This document shows positions 1-10,186 of a DNA stretch of 64,000 nucleotides, in pieces. The DNA is from Leptospira semungkisensis. Lineage in GTDB: Bacteria; Spirochaetota; Leptospiria; Leptospirales; Leptospiraceae. The translations under genes and the position numbers were made by a program. The stretch is from positions 62,001 through 126,000 of the forward strand of contig NZ_RQEP01000018.1 in assembly GCF_004770055.1 (NCBI RefSeq). Reading direction: 5' to 3'. Numbering within the stretch: position 1 is the stretch's first letter; each line of letters opens with the position of its first letter. Below the pieces are notes generated by a model. That model was not told the origin of the DNA. It made no database searches and worked only from the letters and a program-made list of their open reading frames with translations.

Positions 1-1936
1 GTCCAGTTCGTTCCCAATCTATGTGCGAGTCCAAAGGTCAATCCCAAACCATTGTTGTCGTATGTAGCATTCTCCACGGTAGGCGCAGTCGTGCTATCCG
101 AGATGGAGATGGTAGAAGTGGATCCTAGAAAGATCGTCCTCGAGAAGTAGAACATGGAAAGAGATAGAGACCATGGAGTATCATTCATCCAAGGCTCTGT
201 CCAAGATAAAGTAAAGGACCTACGATACGGACCAAACTCCAAACGACCCGAAACCTTTTGCCCGGTTCCGTTCAAGTTGTTCTCTCCAATCTCAGTAAAG
301 ATGGTAAATCCGGTGATCGTTCCGTAACCACCACCCATGGAAACCGTTCCAGTCGGCTGCTCTAACACCTCGATCACCAAGTTCATCTTGGTATCGTCCG
401 AACCGGGTCTCATGTTAAAGTTTACTTCCTTGAAGTAACCTAAGTTAAAGATCCTTTCCCGAGATCTGTTGACTAGAGTGGAATCGAATAGATCTCCCGG
501 TTTAAATAAAAGTTCTCTTCGGATCACCTTATCCTGGGTTTTCTTATTTCCCTTAATGATCACGTTCTCGATCTGAGCAAGGTTGTTCTCTCGAACGGTA
601 AAGTCCACATGCACGAATTTTCTTCCGCGCAGCTCGGGGTTCTTATTATAAATTTCTCTTAATTTACGAATACTTAATTGTCTATATTCTTCCTCGCAGA
701 TCTTTCTTTCCAGATCTGACCGGCGCGAATAACAGTTCTCATAGTATTGCAAACTCTCTTCGTCTAAGGAAACCACCTTACGACGAGGAATCACCTGAGC
801 GAAAATATGCCCTTTGGAACCGTAGAGCTCGTTAATCGCTCCCCTATCCCGAGAGAATACGGTCTCGTCAAAGATCTCTCCAACGTCCTTTTCGCTATAA
901 TCCAGAGTTTTCTCTAATTCAGCGACGGTAAAGAGAGGCTTTAATTTATCTTTAGGAGTATCGATCGGGTTATTTTCCTTGTTCAAGAAAATAGGCCTGC
1001 CGTCCGGATCCGTCGTCATATCATGATTAACAGTATATCCGTTAAAATAGTAAACCTGCCCCTCATAGAGCTTGATGTTTACGATAATCACCCGTCGGTT
1101 TTTCTTTTCCGGATTCTCCCAGTGAATCTCCCAGTTTGTTCCCTCTCGAATGATCTCAGAATCCAAGTAACCTTTGCTTCGAAGGTAAGCTTGAACGACT
1201 TCTTTATCTTTTTCGAATGAACTTTCTTTGAAGTTTCCACCTTCGAACAATCCTTCTTCCTTTAGGTCCATGATTCCTAAAAGTTCAGAAGTCTCGACAG
1301 TCTCGTTTCCGTAGATATTGATCTTTGCGACAGGGATCTCTTCTCCCTCGTCAATGATGAATCGGACTCTCACCAAGTTGGTTTTCGGGTCCGGCTTTCC
1401 TAATTCTACCTTAACGTATGCAAGAAAGAAACCTTCGTCTCTATACTTTTGGAGAATCAAATCTCTAGACTTTGCCACTTTCTGAGGAGTGATTACCTCG
1501 TTCTCTTTCAGAGGCATCTTCTCTCTTAAGTCTGCGGGGAATACTTCGTCTGCTCCCACAAACTCCACGTCCTTAACGCGAGGACGCTCTTTTAATTCTA
1601 CTAGGATGCGGACTCCGCCGTCGATTTCTTCTGCTTGGATATCTATGAAGTAAAAGAATCCGGAAGCAAAAAGTGTCTTTAAGTCTCTATCGATGATTCC
1701 GCGAGTGAGAGTCTTTCCCACTTTCAGTTCGATCATTGCATCGATTTCTGGATCGGGAGTGTTCTTGTTCCCTATAAATTTGATCTCTCGAACGATCTTA
1801 CCGAAGTAATCGCCTTTCTTAGAGAGCAATTGGGATATTTCGCCGGAGAAAAAGAAGGAACCCGTTAAACAAAATACGGCGAATAACTTACTGATCTGTG
1901 CTTTTCGTTTCAAGAGTCTTTTAGAGATCGCCAACA
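1..1936 (-). CDS. bamA: BamA/Omp85 outer-membrane assembly factor, 3' end outside window
   Basis: Omp85 proteins insert beta-barrel proteins into the outer membrane. About 645 residues are visible; the end of the barrel lies beyond base 1. The frame opens with a basic segment and a hydrophobic signal sequence (about residues 16-30), then repeated POTRA-type units with GN-containing turns such as EIKFIGNKNTPDPEI and ENVIIKGNKKT. The first barrel strands begin near GGGYGTITGFTIFTEIGENN. An extra charged stretch with two cysteines (ENCYS...KICEEEY) sits between POTRA-like units. No ATG precedes the signal sequence and an in-frame stop lies just upstream, so TTG at 1934-1936 is the likeliest start. 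It follows exbB-exbD by 78 bases in the same direction. The family call is firm; the start is moderate. Confidence 0.88.
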
Positions 1937-2014
1937 GGCCTACTTTACAATTTTATAGAAAGCTTGTGGTGATGGATTATTTACTCACGAGGTCTTTCGA
2001 TTCAGGAAAGCGAA

Positions 2015-2479
2015 TCACTGACCTCCGGGCTGACGTACCATTGCAAGATTAAATCTTGTAACACCGGCTTCATTCACTTTATCGATCACTTTTACAATTG
2101 TTTGGTAATTTGCTCCGCCATCCCCGCGAATAATTACTCTATTTTTACTCGAGTCCTTCTTGTCCTTGTCCTCACCACTGTTTGCGCCATTGAAGATCTT
2201 GATCTTCTCTGTTAATTTTTCTAATGGGACCGGTTCAGTATCTTTATCAAGGAAGATCTTGCCGTCTTTATTTACAGTGATAACTAGTTCATCTTTCTTC
2301 TTTTCCTGAGCGGAATTAGAAGATCTAGGGAGCTCCACCTTGATCACAGTGGCTTTTTCTAAAGTGGCGTTCATCAAAAAGTAAATTACGATGAAGCTAA
2401 TAACGTCGATCATCGGAGCAAGCTCGATCTGGCCTGCTCTTATACTCCCTTCTCCCCGACTCCACTTTCTAAATTTCAT
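2015..2479 (-). CDS. exbD: ExbD/TolR-type biopolymer transport protein
   Basis: ExbD/TolR proteins use the proton motive force, together with an ExbB/TolQ channel, to energise outer-membrane transport or envelope integrity. The 154-residue protein has a cytoplasmic basic N-terminus, one membrane helix (about 19-40) and a periplasmic domain. The signature around residues 20-26 (ELAPMID) carries the membrane Asp25 that takes part in proton movement in this family. A charged lysine/aspartate-rich stretch lies near residues 105-115. The start is 2 bases downstream of the exbB stop, so the two are almost certainly co-transcribed, with bamA next. Whether it serves TonB-like or Tol-like machinery cannot be told from sequence. 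Confidence 0.9.
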   Translation of the reverse strand: MKFRKWSRGEGSIRAGQIELAPMIDVISFIVIYFLMNATLEKATVIKVELPRSSNSAQEKKKDELVITVNKDGKIFLDKDTEPVPLEKLTEKIKIFNGANSGEDKDKKDSSKNRVIIRGDGGANYQTIVKVIDKVNEAGVTRFNLAMVRQPGGQ

Positions 2480-2481
2480 GA

Positions 2482-3087
2482 TTATTTCAAAAACCTAAGT
2501 GCTTGCTCGGAGAAACTCTCCATTTCAGCGATCGCATCTTCTTTTCTTTTTTGGAAGAAGTTGTGAAAGATATAAGCAGGAATTGCAACCCCAAGGCCCA
2601 TAGCAGTAGTAATCAATGCCTCACTGATCCCTACCTCTGCTCCTCTGGTTCCGGATCCTTCTGCGAAGGAACGAATGATCCCTAATACAGTTCCTAATAC
2701 CCCAAGTAAGGGAGAGATCGTTGCGATAGTCGCAAGAGGAGAAAGGAATTTTTCCATTCTCTGGATTTGATTCAATCCTTGTGTAATAAATTCATCATCT
2801 ACGGAAGCAGCACTTCTCTTATACTGAGCAATTCCAGCTTGCAAAACCTGAGATACAGGACCTTGGCTCAGACTGCGCATTAGATCCGCTGCAGAATCTA
2901 AATTCTTTTCTCTTAAGAGATCTTTCACTCTTCTCCAATCATCCGGAGAAATGGACTTCCAACGAGAGAAGAAGATCAGCCTTTCAATGATGATTGTAAA
3001 TCCTATAATAGAAACAAGAAGGATCAAAATAGGGATGGTTTCCGGTGGAATAATGGAAACCAAAGAATCTGTTTTAGCAAGGATCAT
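2482..3087 (-). CDS. exbB: MotA/TolQ/ExbB proton channel family protein
   Basis: This is the channel partner of ExbD. The 201 residues contain three membrane helices: about 13-36, then about 115-140 ([19 protein letters not shown]), and about 155-178 ([18 protein letters not shown]). The cytoplasmic loop lies between the first and second, as usual for the family. The GLLGTVLG-like and TTAMGL motifs of helices 2 and 3 are clear. It begins with ATG, is first in an exbB-exbD-bamA set, and is separated by about 130 bases from recN upstream. Direct linkage to bamA suggests a role in outer-membrane biogenesis, but that is inferred from position only. Confidence 0.9.
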   Translation of the reverse strand: MILAKTDSLVSIIPPETIPILILLVSIIGFTIIIERLIFFSRWKSISPDDWRRVKDLLREKNLDSAADLMRSLSQGPVSQVLQAGIAQYKRSAASVDDEFITQGLNQIQRMEKFLSPLATIATISPLLGVLGTVLGIIRSFAEGSGTRGAEVGISEALITTAMGLGVAIPAYIFHNFFQKRKEDAIAEMESFSEQALRFLK

Positions 3088-3205
3088 GTGGGCTTAGGTT
3101 CTCCAAGGAGTAGGGTTTCCAACTCGGCTGTCCCTGCCAAACGATTTTTAAAAGGAATGCTTTCTTTTTGACCGTATGGAAAAATCCATCCAGTGAAAAT
3201 GCGAG

Positions 3206-3235
3206 AAAGGCGGCATTTTATACCGCCTTTTTTTT
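3206..3235. terminator. Hairpin overlapping the recN stop codon
   Basis: AAAGGCGG (3206-3213) pairs with CCGCCTTT (3223-3230) around a 9-base loop that contains the recN stop codon (3218-3220). On the plus strand it is followed by a run of eight T, so it is a canonical terminator in that direction. On the minus strand, the recN direction, the tail is only TTTCTC. It may end recN transcription weakly and block antisense transcription into recN strongly. Confidence 0.55.
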
Positions 3236-4924
3236 CAGCAATTCCTTCGCGTGATTCAGAGCGCCTTTAGATATGTTCTGACCCGAGATCATCCTCGCAA
3301 GTTCCAAAGTCCTCTCTTCCATTCCCAAGAATTCTGCATCGGAGATTGTTCGACCGTCTTTCACATGTTTGCTCACTAAAAGATGGTGATCTGCTGCTGC
3401 TGCTATCTGTTGCAAGTGAGTTACCAGAATGATTTGATGCGTTTTGGATAGAGCTCTTAGCTTCTTGGCCACATCCAAAGCAATCTCTCCACCCAGACCG
3501 GAGTCAACCTCATCGAAAACTAAAACTTTTCCATCAAAATTGGAACCTAATACGCTCTTGATGGCCAACATCACTCTCGAAATCTCTCCTCCAGAAGCTA
3601 TCTTGCGCAAAGGCCTAGGCTTTTCTCCCGGATTCGGACTGAAATAGAATTCGGCCTGATCCAATCCATATTCATTTACTAAATAAGATTTTCCTTGTGC
3701 TTCTACTTCACCTTCCGAACTGGTTTCCCATCGAAGGACCACTTGCAAGCCGGCGCCTTGCATGCCTAAGACTTCTAACTCGGACTTTAGCTTGGTTTCG
3801 AAGCGATTTAAGACTTCTCTTCTCGCTTTAGATAATTGCAAGCAGAGTTGCGTCAATTTGTCTGCCGCTCGTTTCTTCTCCTTTTCTAAAGAAGCTTTAG
3901 AATCCAGATTCTGCTCCAAGGCTGCCAATTCGTCTTCGGCCTTTTTCTTGGTATTTAAGATCTCTTGAATAGAAGAGCCGTACTTCTTCTTTAACTTTTG
4001 AATGAGGTCTAGTCTAGATTGCACATGAGAAAGCCTCTCCGGAGAAAAGAAGACTTCTTCTTTCTGGTCTTGTGCACTGGTATTGATCTCTCGGATCGTT
4101 ACATACACTTCTTTGAGAGAAGAATCTATTTCTTCTAAAGAATTACTTAATGTTTTGATCTTATCTGAAGCGGCGAGTATCTTAGGAAAAGCACCTAGAA
4201 TAGAAGATTCACTTTCTTGCAAGTACCCAGTAATAATATCTAGGTTCTCTGCCAGCTTTTCTCCATGAGTAAGAAGATGTTCTTCTTTGCTAAGCTCCTC
4301 CTTCTCTCCTTCTTTCAGATTCGCTCCGTGGATCTCCTCAATTTGGTATTGTAAGATCTCTCTCTTGCGGTTCTTGTCCGCATGATTCATCTCAAGCTCT
4401 TCTAACCTTTTTTTCAGGCTTTTGTACGTAAGAAAACCCTCTCTCACTTCTCCTCGTAGAGGAACAAGGCCTGCAAAAGAATCCAGTATGTCCAATTGCT
4501 GAGTCTTATCCAACAGTAAGATCTGATCATTCTGATTATGAACTTCGGAAAGTAATTCTCCTAAGCCTCTCAGCACTTGCACAGAAGAAAGAGAATGATT
4601 GATCTGGATCTTAGTTTTTCCGTCCCGGGAGAATTCTTTTCGGATCACTATGGAATGCCCGTTCAGTGGAAATCCATGTTCCTCCATCCAATGCTTAGCA
4701 CTCGGATTTCCGGAGACATCGAATGCAGCTTCTAGACAATATTTGTCCGAGCCAGTACGGATATCCATGGTACTACTCTTGCCACCAAGCAAAGAGGAGA
4801 TTGCGTCCAAGAGTAAGGACTTACCAGAACCGGTCTCTCCTGTAATCGCAGTTAGGCCGGATCTCAAATCAATTTGAGCGGAATCGATCAGAGCAAAATC
4901 TCGAATAGAAAGCGTTTGAAGCAT
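3218..4924 (-). CDS. recN: DNA repair protein RecN
   Basis: RecN is an SMC-like ATPase that acts in double-strand break repair. The 568-residue protein has the expected order: N-terminal ATPase half with Walker A GETGSGKS (29-36), long coiled-coil arms (about 150-390), then the C-terminal half with the ABC signature ASGGEISR (near 442) and Walker [14 protein letters not shown] (near 470). The length matches the family. ATG start with a G-rich ribosome site just upstream. It stands alone, divergent from the GHKL-like gene at 5191. I looked for a Leptospira-type SOS box (TTTG-N5-CAAA) in the upstream 260 bases and did not find one. Confidence 0.96.
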   Translation of the reverse strand: MLQTLSIRDFALIDSAQIDLRSGLTAITGETGSGKSLLLDAISSLLGGKSSTMDIRTGSDKYCLEAAFDVSGNPSAKHWMEEHGFPLNGHSIVIRKEFSRDGKTKIQINHSLSSVQVLRGLGELLSEVHNQNDQILLLDKTQQLDILDSFAGLVPLRGEVREGFLTYKSLKKRLEELEMNHADKNRKREILQYQIEEIHGANLKEGEKEELSKEEHLLTHGEKLAENLDIITGYLQESESSILGAFPKILAASDKIKTLSNSLEEIDSSLKEVYVTIREINTSAQDQKEEVFFSPERLSHVQSRLDLIQKLKKKYGSSIQEILNTKKKAEDELAALEQNLDSKASLEKEKKRAADKLTQLCLQLSKARREVLNRFETKLKSELEVLGMQGAGLQVVLRWETSSEGEVEAQGKSYLVNEYGLDQAEFYFSPNPGEKPRPLRKIASGGEISRVMLAIKSVLGSNFDGKVLVFDEVDSGLGGEIALDVAKKLRALSKTHQIILVTHLQQIAAAADHHLLVSKHVKDGRTISDAEFLGMEERTLELARMISGQNISKGALNHAKELLKKKAV

Positions 4925-5190
4925 AGAGCCCCCTTATTTATACCTTAATATTCGTTTACTTGTTAATTTTTGTAAACTATTTTTTTGTATAGTATTTTAT
5001 TTATTTTGCTCTATCTCCAATGAAAGAGCGAAGGAGTATTTTAAAGAAACTTTACAAACAAGTTTCTTAGGGAATGCAAAGCGCGAAATGGCTCTGAGAC
5101 TGCGCTGAATCCACAGAAATCGGATTTTTGATTGCGTGATTCGTACGAGAGGAAAGAATAGGTTTCGATTTTCTCCTCCGAAGGACGAGC

Positions 5191-5895
5191 ATGGCAAAAA
5201 GCTTTAAACAATTAGACGCCCAGCTCTCTGACTACATCCGCAACCGTTCCCGCATCTCCGTTCAATCCTCTCGTATGAACTCCAAATTGGAAAAGTACGT
5301 TCTGAGAATCCTAACGGAAGTTTTGGAAAAACTAGGACAGTCCAGATATATCGAAATGCTTTATACCATCACAAAAGAGATGGCGATCAACGGAGTGAAG
5401 GCAAATCAGAAGCGGGTCTTCTTCGAAGACTTAGGATTAGATATTCGTAATCACGAACATTATGATAAGGGCCTAGCTCAATTCAAAGAGAACTTCTCCG
5501 AGAAGATGGCGGATGAATACGGAAAACGCTGTTTGGCTCGGGGCGTCTTTGTCAAAATCAATATAATCTACGCTTCCGAAGGATTGGTCGTCGAGGTCAT
5601 AAACAATACTCCCGTAATCGAGATCGAAGAGGTCCGTATGAGGGAGAAGATGAGAAAGGCAATGGAGTACAACGATATTGCCGAGTTCTACATGGACAAT
5701 ATGGATAATACTGAAGGAGCGGGACTAGGGATCGCTCTTATCATGATCCTTCTCAAGAGCGAGAATATTGATCCGAACCTATTTAGGATCCAAACCCAAG
5801 CTTCTGAAACTGTGGCTCGAGTAGAAATCCCGTTCTCTGATAAATACGTAACCATTAGAAGTAAGGAAATCAACCAAGTTGGAAATCACAAATAA
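5191..5895 (+). CDS. GHKL/HATPase-like protein of unknown role
   Basis: I do not recognise a named family. The 234-residue soluble protein has features of a GHKL ATP-binding fold: an N-box-like helix around residues 65-75 ([11 protein letters not shown]) and a G-box near 174-186 ([15 protein letters not shown]). The canonical DxGxG loop between them is not obvious, so ATP binding is uncertain. Such proteins in spirochaetes include histidine-kinase-like and anti-sigma-like regulators. ATG start, with AAGGAC about 6 bases upstream. Its 3' end overlaps the following SDR gene by 17 bases, so the two are probably translated from one transcript. Confidence 0.7.
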   Translation: MAKSFKQLDAQLSDYIRNRSRISVQSSRMNSKLEKYVLRILTEVLEKLGQSRYIEMLYTITKEMAINGVKANQKRVFFEDLGLDIRNHEHYDKGLAQFKENFSEKMADEYGKRCLARGVFVKINIIYASEGLVVEVINNTPVIEIEEVRMREKMRKAMEYNDIAEFYMDNMDNTEGAGLGIALIMILLKSENIDPNLFRIQTQASETVARVEIPFSDKYVTIRSKEINQVGNHK

Positions 5896-6649
5896 GACTG
5901 CCGTAGTCACCGGTTCGGCCGGAGGCTTAGGCAAAGAAATGGCGATCCATTTCGCCAAATTGGGAGCCAATATCGTATTATCCGATATCTCCGGGGAAAA
6001 ATTAGAAATCGCTAAAAAAGAGATCGAGGCATTGGGTACGAAAGTCATCGCAGTGCAAACGGACGTCTCCAAGGAAAAGGATGCAGAAAAACTGATGCAA
6101 GATGCAGTCTCCGCATTTGGTTCCGTAGATATTGCGGTTTTGAATGCAGGGATATTGAGAGACGGTCTCCTCGTTAAGGCTGACAAACAAACCGGAAAGG
6201 TAGCGTCCAAGCTTTCTTTGGCGGAATGGCAAGCAGTCATCGACGTAAACTTAACAGGAGTCTTCTTAACTGGTAGAGAAGCTGCCGTTCAAATGATCAA
6301 TAACGGAATCAAGGGAGTGATCATCCCGATTGCTTCGGTATCCATGCACGGAAATCCAGGGCAGACCAATTATTCCGCTGCCAAAGCGGGAGTAGCAGCT
6401 ATGACCCGCCTCTGGGCCAAGGAACTCAGTCGATATGGAATCCGAGTCGCAGGAATCGCTCCAGGATTCATCGCTACAGAAATGGTAATGAAAGACATGA
6501 ATCCGGAAGCCCTCAAAAAATGGGAGGCTCAAATCCCAATCGGAAGACTGGGAAGACCGGATGAGATCGCCAGCACCGCTGTGTTCATCGCTCAAAACGA
6601 TTTGGTGGACGGAGTGGTTTTAGAAATATCCGGAGGGGTAAAGATCTAA
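5879..6649 (+). CDS. SDR family NAD(P)-dependent oxidoreductase
   Basis: Classical short-chain dehydrogenase/reductase of 256 residues. It has the cofactor motif TGSAGGLG (11-18), NAG near 91, the catalytic Ser near 152 and the YSAAK motif near 165. The fold and the GFIATEM segment resemble 3-oxoacyl-ACP reductases and type 10 hydroxyacyl-CoA dehydrogenases; the substrate cannot be set from sequence. The start is TTG at 5879: no ATG occurs before the cofactor motif, and AAGGA lies 11-12 bases upstream inside the preceding gene. It overlaps that gene by 17 bases and is followed by a 12-bp inverted repeat. Confidence 0.9.
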   Translation: MEITNKTAVVTGSAGGLGKEMAIHFAKLGANIVLSDISGEKLEIAKKEIEALGTKVIAVQTDVSKEKDAEKLMQDAVSAFGSVDIAVLNAGILRDGLLVKADKQTGKVASKLSLAEWQAVIDVNLTGVFLTGREAAVQMINNGIKGVIIPIASVSMHGNPGQTNYSAAKAGVAAMTRLWAKELSRYGIRVAGIAPGFIATEMVMKDMNPEALKKWEAQIPIGRLGRPDEIASTAVFIAQNDLVDGVVLEISGGVKI

Positions 6650-6659
6650 TTCGCTTAAC

Positions 6660-6689
6660 GTCTTAGGGAATCCGCATATTCCCTAAGAC
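6660..6689 (+). terminator. 12-bp stem-loop after the SDR gene
   Basis: GTCTTAGGGAAT (6660-6671) is perfectly complementary to ATTCCCTAAGAC (6678-6689), with a 6-base loop, 10 bases after the SDR stop. There is no T-run, so it may be a Rho-assisted or processing stem rather than a classical intrinsic terminator. Confidence 0.55.
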
Positions 6690-7053
6690 ACCATTCCGCC
6701 TTCCATACTTTTGCCTTCAATTTTCAATTTTTCTAATCTAATTAGTCCTAAAAACCGGTTACAGCCTTCGGTAACTTTAACGTTGAATTATCTTTCTCGT
6801 AAATTCAAAGAATCTAATAGTCTTCTCGCTTTATTTCTAAATTAGAATATAGAATTTTTCGTTTTTTTAAAGAATCATCTAAGAAATATGCAAATATAAT
6901 AAAACTCGGCTGTTTATATTTATCTTAAGCGGTCGAGCAGTCTCATTGATTGAAGATTTAGGTAATAAATTATTTTATTCTCAATTCCATAATTATATCA
7001 TAATTTACACGAATTATAATTTTACAAAAATTTGAGATTCAATTCGTAAATCC

Positions 7054-7081
7054 TTGTAAATTTCCTAGGATATAGTAGAAT
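7054..7081 (+). promoter_or_regulatory. Candidate sigma-70 promoter for the arsR-type gene
   Basis: TTGTAA (7054-7059) and TAGAAT (7076-7081) are separated by 16 bases and lie 28 bases before the ATG. GTAAATCCTTGTAAAT forms a short direct repeat over the -35 region that could be an operator. Weak pattern evidence in AT-rich DNA. Confidence 0.3.
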
Positions 7082-7108
7082 GGATTCAAATACAACAGAA
7101 GGCAGACT

Positions 7109-7411
7109 ATGGCAGCCCAAAAGTTAGACATTAAAAAAACTCATCTGGACTCTACTATCCGCGGCTTGAAAGCGGTAGCGCATCCAGACAGATTGAAAAT
7201 ATTACTTCATCTTTCTAAAAAAGAACACAGCGTAGGCGAGTTAGTTGATGCGTTAGGCATCAGCCAATCAGCAGCGTCCCAACATCTAAGCAAAATGAAA
7301 GAAGCCGGATACCTAGGTAGCAAAAAAGTCTCTAACCAAGTCTTCTACTCGATTAAAGACGCTAAATTCAAAGCTTTTGCAAAATCCTTACTTCAGATCT
7401 TTTCTAAGTAA
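7109..7411 (+). CDS. ArsR family HTH transcriptional regulator
   Basis: 100-residue winged helix-turn-helix protein of the ArsR/SmtB type. The DNA-binding helices fall at about 41-68 (VGELVDALGISQSAASQHLSKM), followed by the wing (GYLGSKKVSNQVFYSI). Apart from the initiator there are no cysteines, and the classic metal-binding ELCVCDL motif is absent (HSVGELVDAL instead). It may therefore sense something other than thiophilic metals, or act constitutively. It stands alone, with no efflux or arsenate gene beside it and a long AT-rich upstream region, so the target is unknown and may be its own promoter. Confidence 0.9.
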   Translation: MAAQKLDIKKTHLDSTIRGLKAVAHPDRLKILLHLSKKEHSVGELVDALGISQSAASQHLSKMKEAGYLGSKKVSNQVFYSIKDAKFKAFAKSLLQIFSK

Positions 7412-7424
7412 TATATGAACTGCG

Positions 7425-7442
7425 GGGGTTCGACAGAACCCC
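7425..7442. terminator. Stem-loop between convergent arsR-type gene and hldD
   Basis: GGGGTTC (7425-7431) pairs with GAACCCC (7436-7442) across a GACA loop, in the 33 bases between two convergent stops. The trailing T-content is modest. Probably a shared bidirectional terminator. Confidence 0.5.
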
Positions 7443-7444
7443 TC

Positions 7445-8413
7445 TTACTCTTCCTCTTTCCTTAACAAAGAAACGTAATCCGCTATTGCGGTTTTCAAGT
7501 CAGTAAAACCTTCCTGATAGCCAGTCTCCAATAATCTTGCAGTTTCTGCTTTCGTATAATATTGGTATTTTGCCTTCAATGTCTCCGGCATTTCCATATA
7601 TTCTATGTTTTCAGGCTTTCCTAAAGCGCTAAAGAGTGCTCCAGCAAGATCGTTCCAGGTTTCCGCGACTCCCCTTCCCACATTATATAAACCGAATTTA
7701 TTTTTCTTTAATAGATGAAGACTGATCTTTGCTGCATCCTTTACATAAAGAAAATCTCTTTTCTGCTCTCCGTCCTTGTAGTCGGGTCTATAGGATTTAA
7801 AAAGCTTTAGCTTTCCTTCGGATAGGATCTGCTCGTATCCTTTTAGCACAACCGACCTCATATCTTCCTTATGAGCCTCTCCGAAACCGAAAATATTGAA
7901 ATATTTCACTCCAGTGATCTTATCTAGGAATCCTTTCCTTTGAGCGTAAAGATCGAATAGATGCTTGGAATAACCGTACATATTCAGCGGTTTTAGCGGA
8001 TGAATATCGGACTGGTCATCATAACCGAATTTTCCATCTCCGTACGTGGCCGCAGAAGAAGCGTATAAGAATTTCACCTTCTTGCGAAGCGACTCTTCTG
8101 CAAGGATCTTGGTGTACTCGAAATTATTTCGGATCAGATAGGAAGCATCCGTCTCGGTGGTAGAAGAACAAGCCCCTAAGTGAAAGATATGAGTGTAATC
8201 CTTTACGATCTTTCCCTTCTGGACTTTTTCTAAGAATTCTTCCTTTTCAAGATAATCGGAATATTCTAGATTTCTAAGGTTCTTCCATTTAGAAGAAGTT
8301 CCTAAATGATCCACAACCAAGATTTCCGAAATTCCTTTCTCGTTCAAAAGACGAACGATATTGCTTCCAATCAACCCGGCCCCGCCGGTAACGATCACAC
8401 GTTTCATCGACAT
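7445..8413 (-). CDS. hldD: ADP-L-glycero-D-manno-heptose 6-epimerase
   Basis: HldD (RfaD) epimerises ADP-D-glycero-manno-heptose to the L-glycero form used in LPS core. This 322-residue extended-SDR protein has the NAD(P) motif GGAGLIGS (10-17), FHLGACSSTTETD near 75-88 and a YGYSK catalytic motif near 145. The segments VKYFNIFGFGE and QKRDFLYVKD are typical of the family, and the length fits. Two ATG codons lie two codons apart (8413 and 8407); GGAGAG upstream is better spaced for the second. It is followed upstream, 15 bases away, by the ubiD-like gene in the same direction. Confidence 0.9.
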   Translation of the reverse strand: MSMKRVIVTGGAGLIGSNIVRLLNEKGISEILVVDHLGTSSKWKNLRNLEYSDYLEKEEFLEKVQKGKIVKDYTHIFHLGACSSTTETDASYLIRNNFEYTKILAEESLRKKVKFLYASSAATYGDGKFGYDDQSDIHPLKPLNMYGYSKHLFDLYAQRKGFLDKITGVKYFNIFGFGEAHKEDMRSVVLKGYEQILSEGKLKLFKSYRPDYKDGEQKRDFLYVKDAAKISLHLLKKNKFGLYNVGRGVAETWNDLAGALFSALGKPENIEYMEMPETLKAKYQYYTKAETARLLETGYQEGFTDLKTAIADYVSLLRKEEE

Positions 8414-8428
8414 ACTCTCTCCATTCGA

Positions 8429-10186
8429 TCAAAGCGAATCAATTAGTCTACCAAATCTAGAATCCACTTGCTTCGTGATTTTTGGATCTTCCTCCAAAAC
8501 AGGAGGGTACCAATCTTTTAATCTTGCGTCTATGATGATCGGACCGCGAAATGAAATATGATTTCTCACAGTCTCTGTATCCCCATATATATCTGCTGCA
8601 GGTTCGAATCTAGTAAACACATTCCAAATAAAGTCGTGATCTGATCGAACCGCTTCTTCAGAACTATCTACAATAAACACGAAAGAAAATCCTTTCACGA
8701 TGTCTTCTTTCAAGAGGGCTTTCGCTGCGCCATCTCCTCTCTTGAATTTAGGTCCAGAGACGACTAAGGCTCCCGGACAATATAGTTTAGGAAGCTTGAA
8801 TTTAGGATTTTTTAATGTTCCAGTGATCTTCTCTTTTAGTTTTTGGGTCTTAGGTCCTACGCCTAATAGAACCGCCTTACTTCCTTCATTCACCTTGGGT
8901 CCGGTATAATCCAAAGTGTCCTGAGAAATATTTGAGAAGATATGCAGATCCGTTTCCGGTTGAAATCTTTCAAGAGCAGCTACGAAAGTCTTTCTGAAAT
9001 CTTGAAGAGGAACTTCTTGGTCCGTCACTACTAAGAACTTAGTAAGAGAAAGTTGCCCTTCTCCTAAAATACGAAGAGCACCCATAAAGGCTTCTTTCTT
9101 ATATCTTTCTTTGACAATGGCAGCAGCGAGAGAATGCACTCCGGATTCTTCGTATGCCCAGACTCCTTTTACCTGGGGCATCACAATCGGAAACATAGGG
9201 GAAAGAAGATGCTGTAGATACTCTGCAATCCAATGATCTTCCTGAGGAGGACGTCCTACAACTGTGGCAGGCCAGATTGCATCCTTTCTAGCGAAGATTT
9301 TCTCCACTTGAAAAACAGGATAATCATGCTTCAAAGCATAATATCCATAATGATCCCCGAAAGGACCTTCCGGCTTACGGATCTTAGGCGGGATCTTTCC
9401 GATCAGAGCAAAATCGGCGTCCGCAACGATCGGCAAAGAGCTAAGATTTTTCTTTCTAGTAATCTTTAAACGCTCTCCCATCAAAAGAGAAGCAAGTAAG
9501 AACTCGCTAATCTCTTCCGGCAAAGGAGCAACTGCGGAGATCGTTAGTGAAGGAGGTCCACCCACATAAATATGAGCTGGCAATGCATTACCTTCTGCCT
9601 CCGCCTCGGAGTAATGGAATCCCCCGCCCCTATGGATCTGGATATGCATCCCAGTCAATTTAGGTTCGTGAAATTGGATCCGATACATTCCGAGGTTTCC
9701 CTTTCCGGTCTTAGGGCTCTCCGTATATACTAAAGGAAGAGTAATGAATCTACCTGCATCCTTAGGCCAGGATTTCAAAGCGGGAAGAACATTCAGATTT
9801 TCTAATTCCGTTTCTAGGACGGGAGCCTTTGTTACTTTGCGAAGACCTACTTTAAGAGCAGTCCAAGCCAAGGATCTCGCTTCCCAAACTTTCTTAGGAG
9901 TGGGAGGCATGAGATGTTTCGCAGAATATGCTAATTTTTGAATAAACTTTTCTGGCTCTTCTCCAAAAGCAATTTTGATTCGATTCTCAGAGCCATACAA
10001 ATTCGTTGCTACAGAAAAAGGAGATCCCTTAACGTTCGAGAACAACAGAGCCGGGCCTCGTTTAGCTACTACCCTTCTTTGGATCTCCGCTATCTCCAGA
10101 ATAGGATCCACTTCTTCTTTGATCTCTAACAGTTCCTTTTTTCGGGAAAGTTCTCGGATAAAATCTCCGGTGGATCGAATGCTCAT
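8429..10186 (-). CDS. ubiD: UbiD family (de)carboxylase
   Basis: UbiD enzymes are prenylated-FMN-dependent decarboxylases; in quinone synthesis they act on 4-hydroxy-3-polyprenylbenzoate or related aromatic acids. The 585-residue protein has the family landmarks: YRIQFHEPKLTGMHIQIHRG, HIYVGGPPSLTISA, and PEGPFGDHYGYY, which contains catalytic and metal-binding residues. Length is near that of the UbiD/MqnL-type enzymes. Its ATG overlaps the mutY stop (ATGA), so the two are translationally coupled. No UbiX-type flavin prenyltransferase is in the window. A role in menaquinone synthesis is an inference from Leptospira physiology. Confidence 0.85.
   Translation of the reverse strand: MSIRSTGDFIRELSRKKELLEIKEEVDPILEIAEIQRRVVAKRGPALLFSNVKGSPFSVATNLYGSENRIKIAFGEEPEKFIQKLAYSAKHLMPPTPKKVWEARSLAWTALKVGLRKVTKAPVLETELENLNVLPALKSWPKDAGRFITLPLVYTESPKTGKGNLGMYRIQFHEPKLTGMHIQIHRGGGFHYSEAEAEGNALPAHIYVGGPPSLTISAVAPLPEEISEFLLASLLMGERLKITRKKNLSSLPIVADADFALIGKIPPKIRKPEGPFGDHYGYYALKHDYPVFQVEKIFARKDAIWPATVVGRPPQEDHWIAEYLQHLLSPMFPIVMPQVKGVWAYEESGVHSLAAAIVKERYKKEAFMGALRILGEGQLSLTKFLVVTDQEVPLQDFRKTFVAALERFQPETDLHIFSNISQDTLDYTGPKVNEGSKAVLLGVGPKTQKLKEKITGTLKNPKFKLPKLYCPGALVVSGPKFKRGDGAAKALLKEDIVKGFSFVFIVDSSEEAVRSDHDFIWNVFTRFEPAADIYGDTETVRNHISFRGPIIIDARLKDWYPPVLEEDPKITKQVDSRFGRLIDSL

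Larger units (their letters stand above)
6650..7108. other. AT-rich intergenic region before the arsR-type gene
   Basis: 459 bases without a credible gene. The first 40 bases hold the stem-loop that probably ends the SDR transcript. From about 6790 to 7080 the DNA is markedly richer in A and T than its surroundings, with many TTTA/TAAA runs and no open frame. The last 60 bases contain a candidate promoter for the ArsR-type gene. I see no tRNA or known riboswitch fold. Confidence 0.6.

Noticed and set aside
4925..5190. SOS (LexA) box upstream of recN
   Set aside because: No TTTG-N5-CAAA match; the nearest palindrome (GTTTAC/GTAAAC) does not fit the known Leptospira motif.
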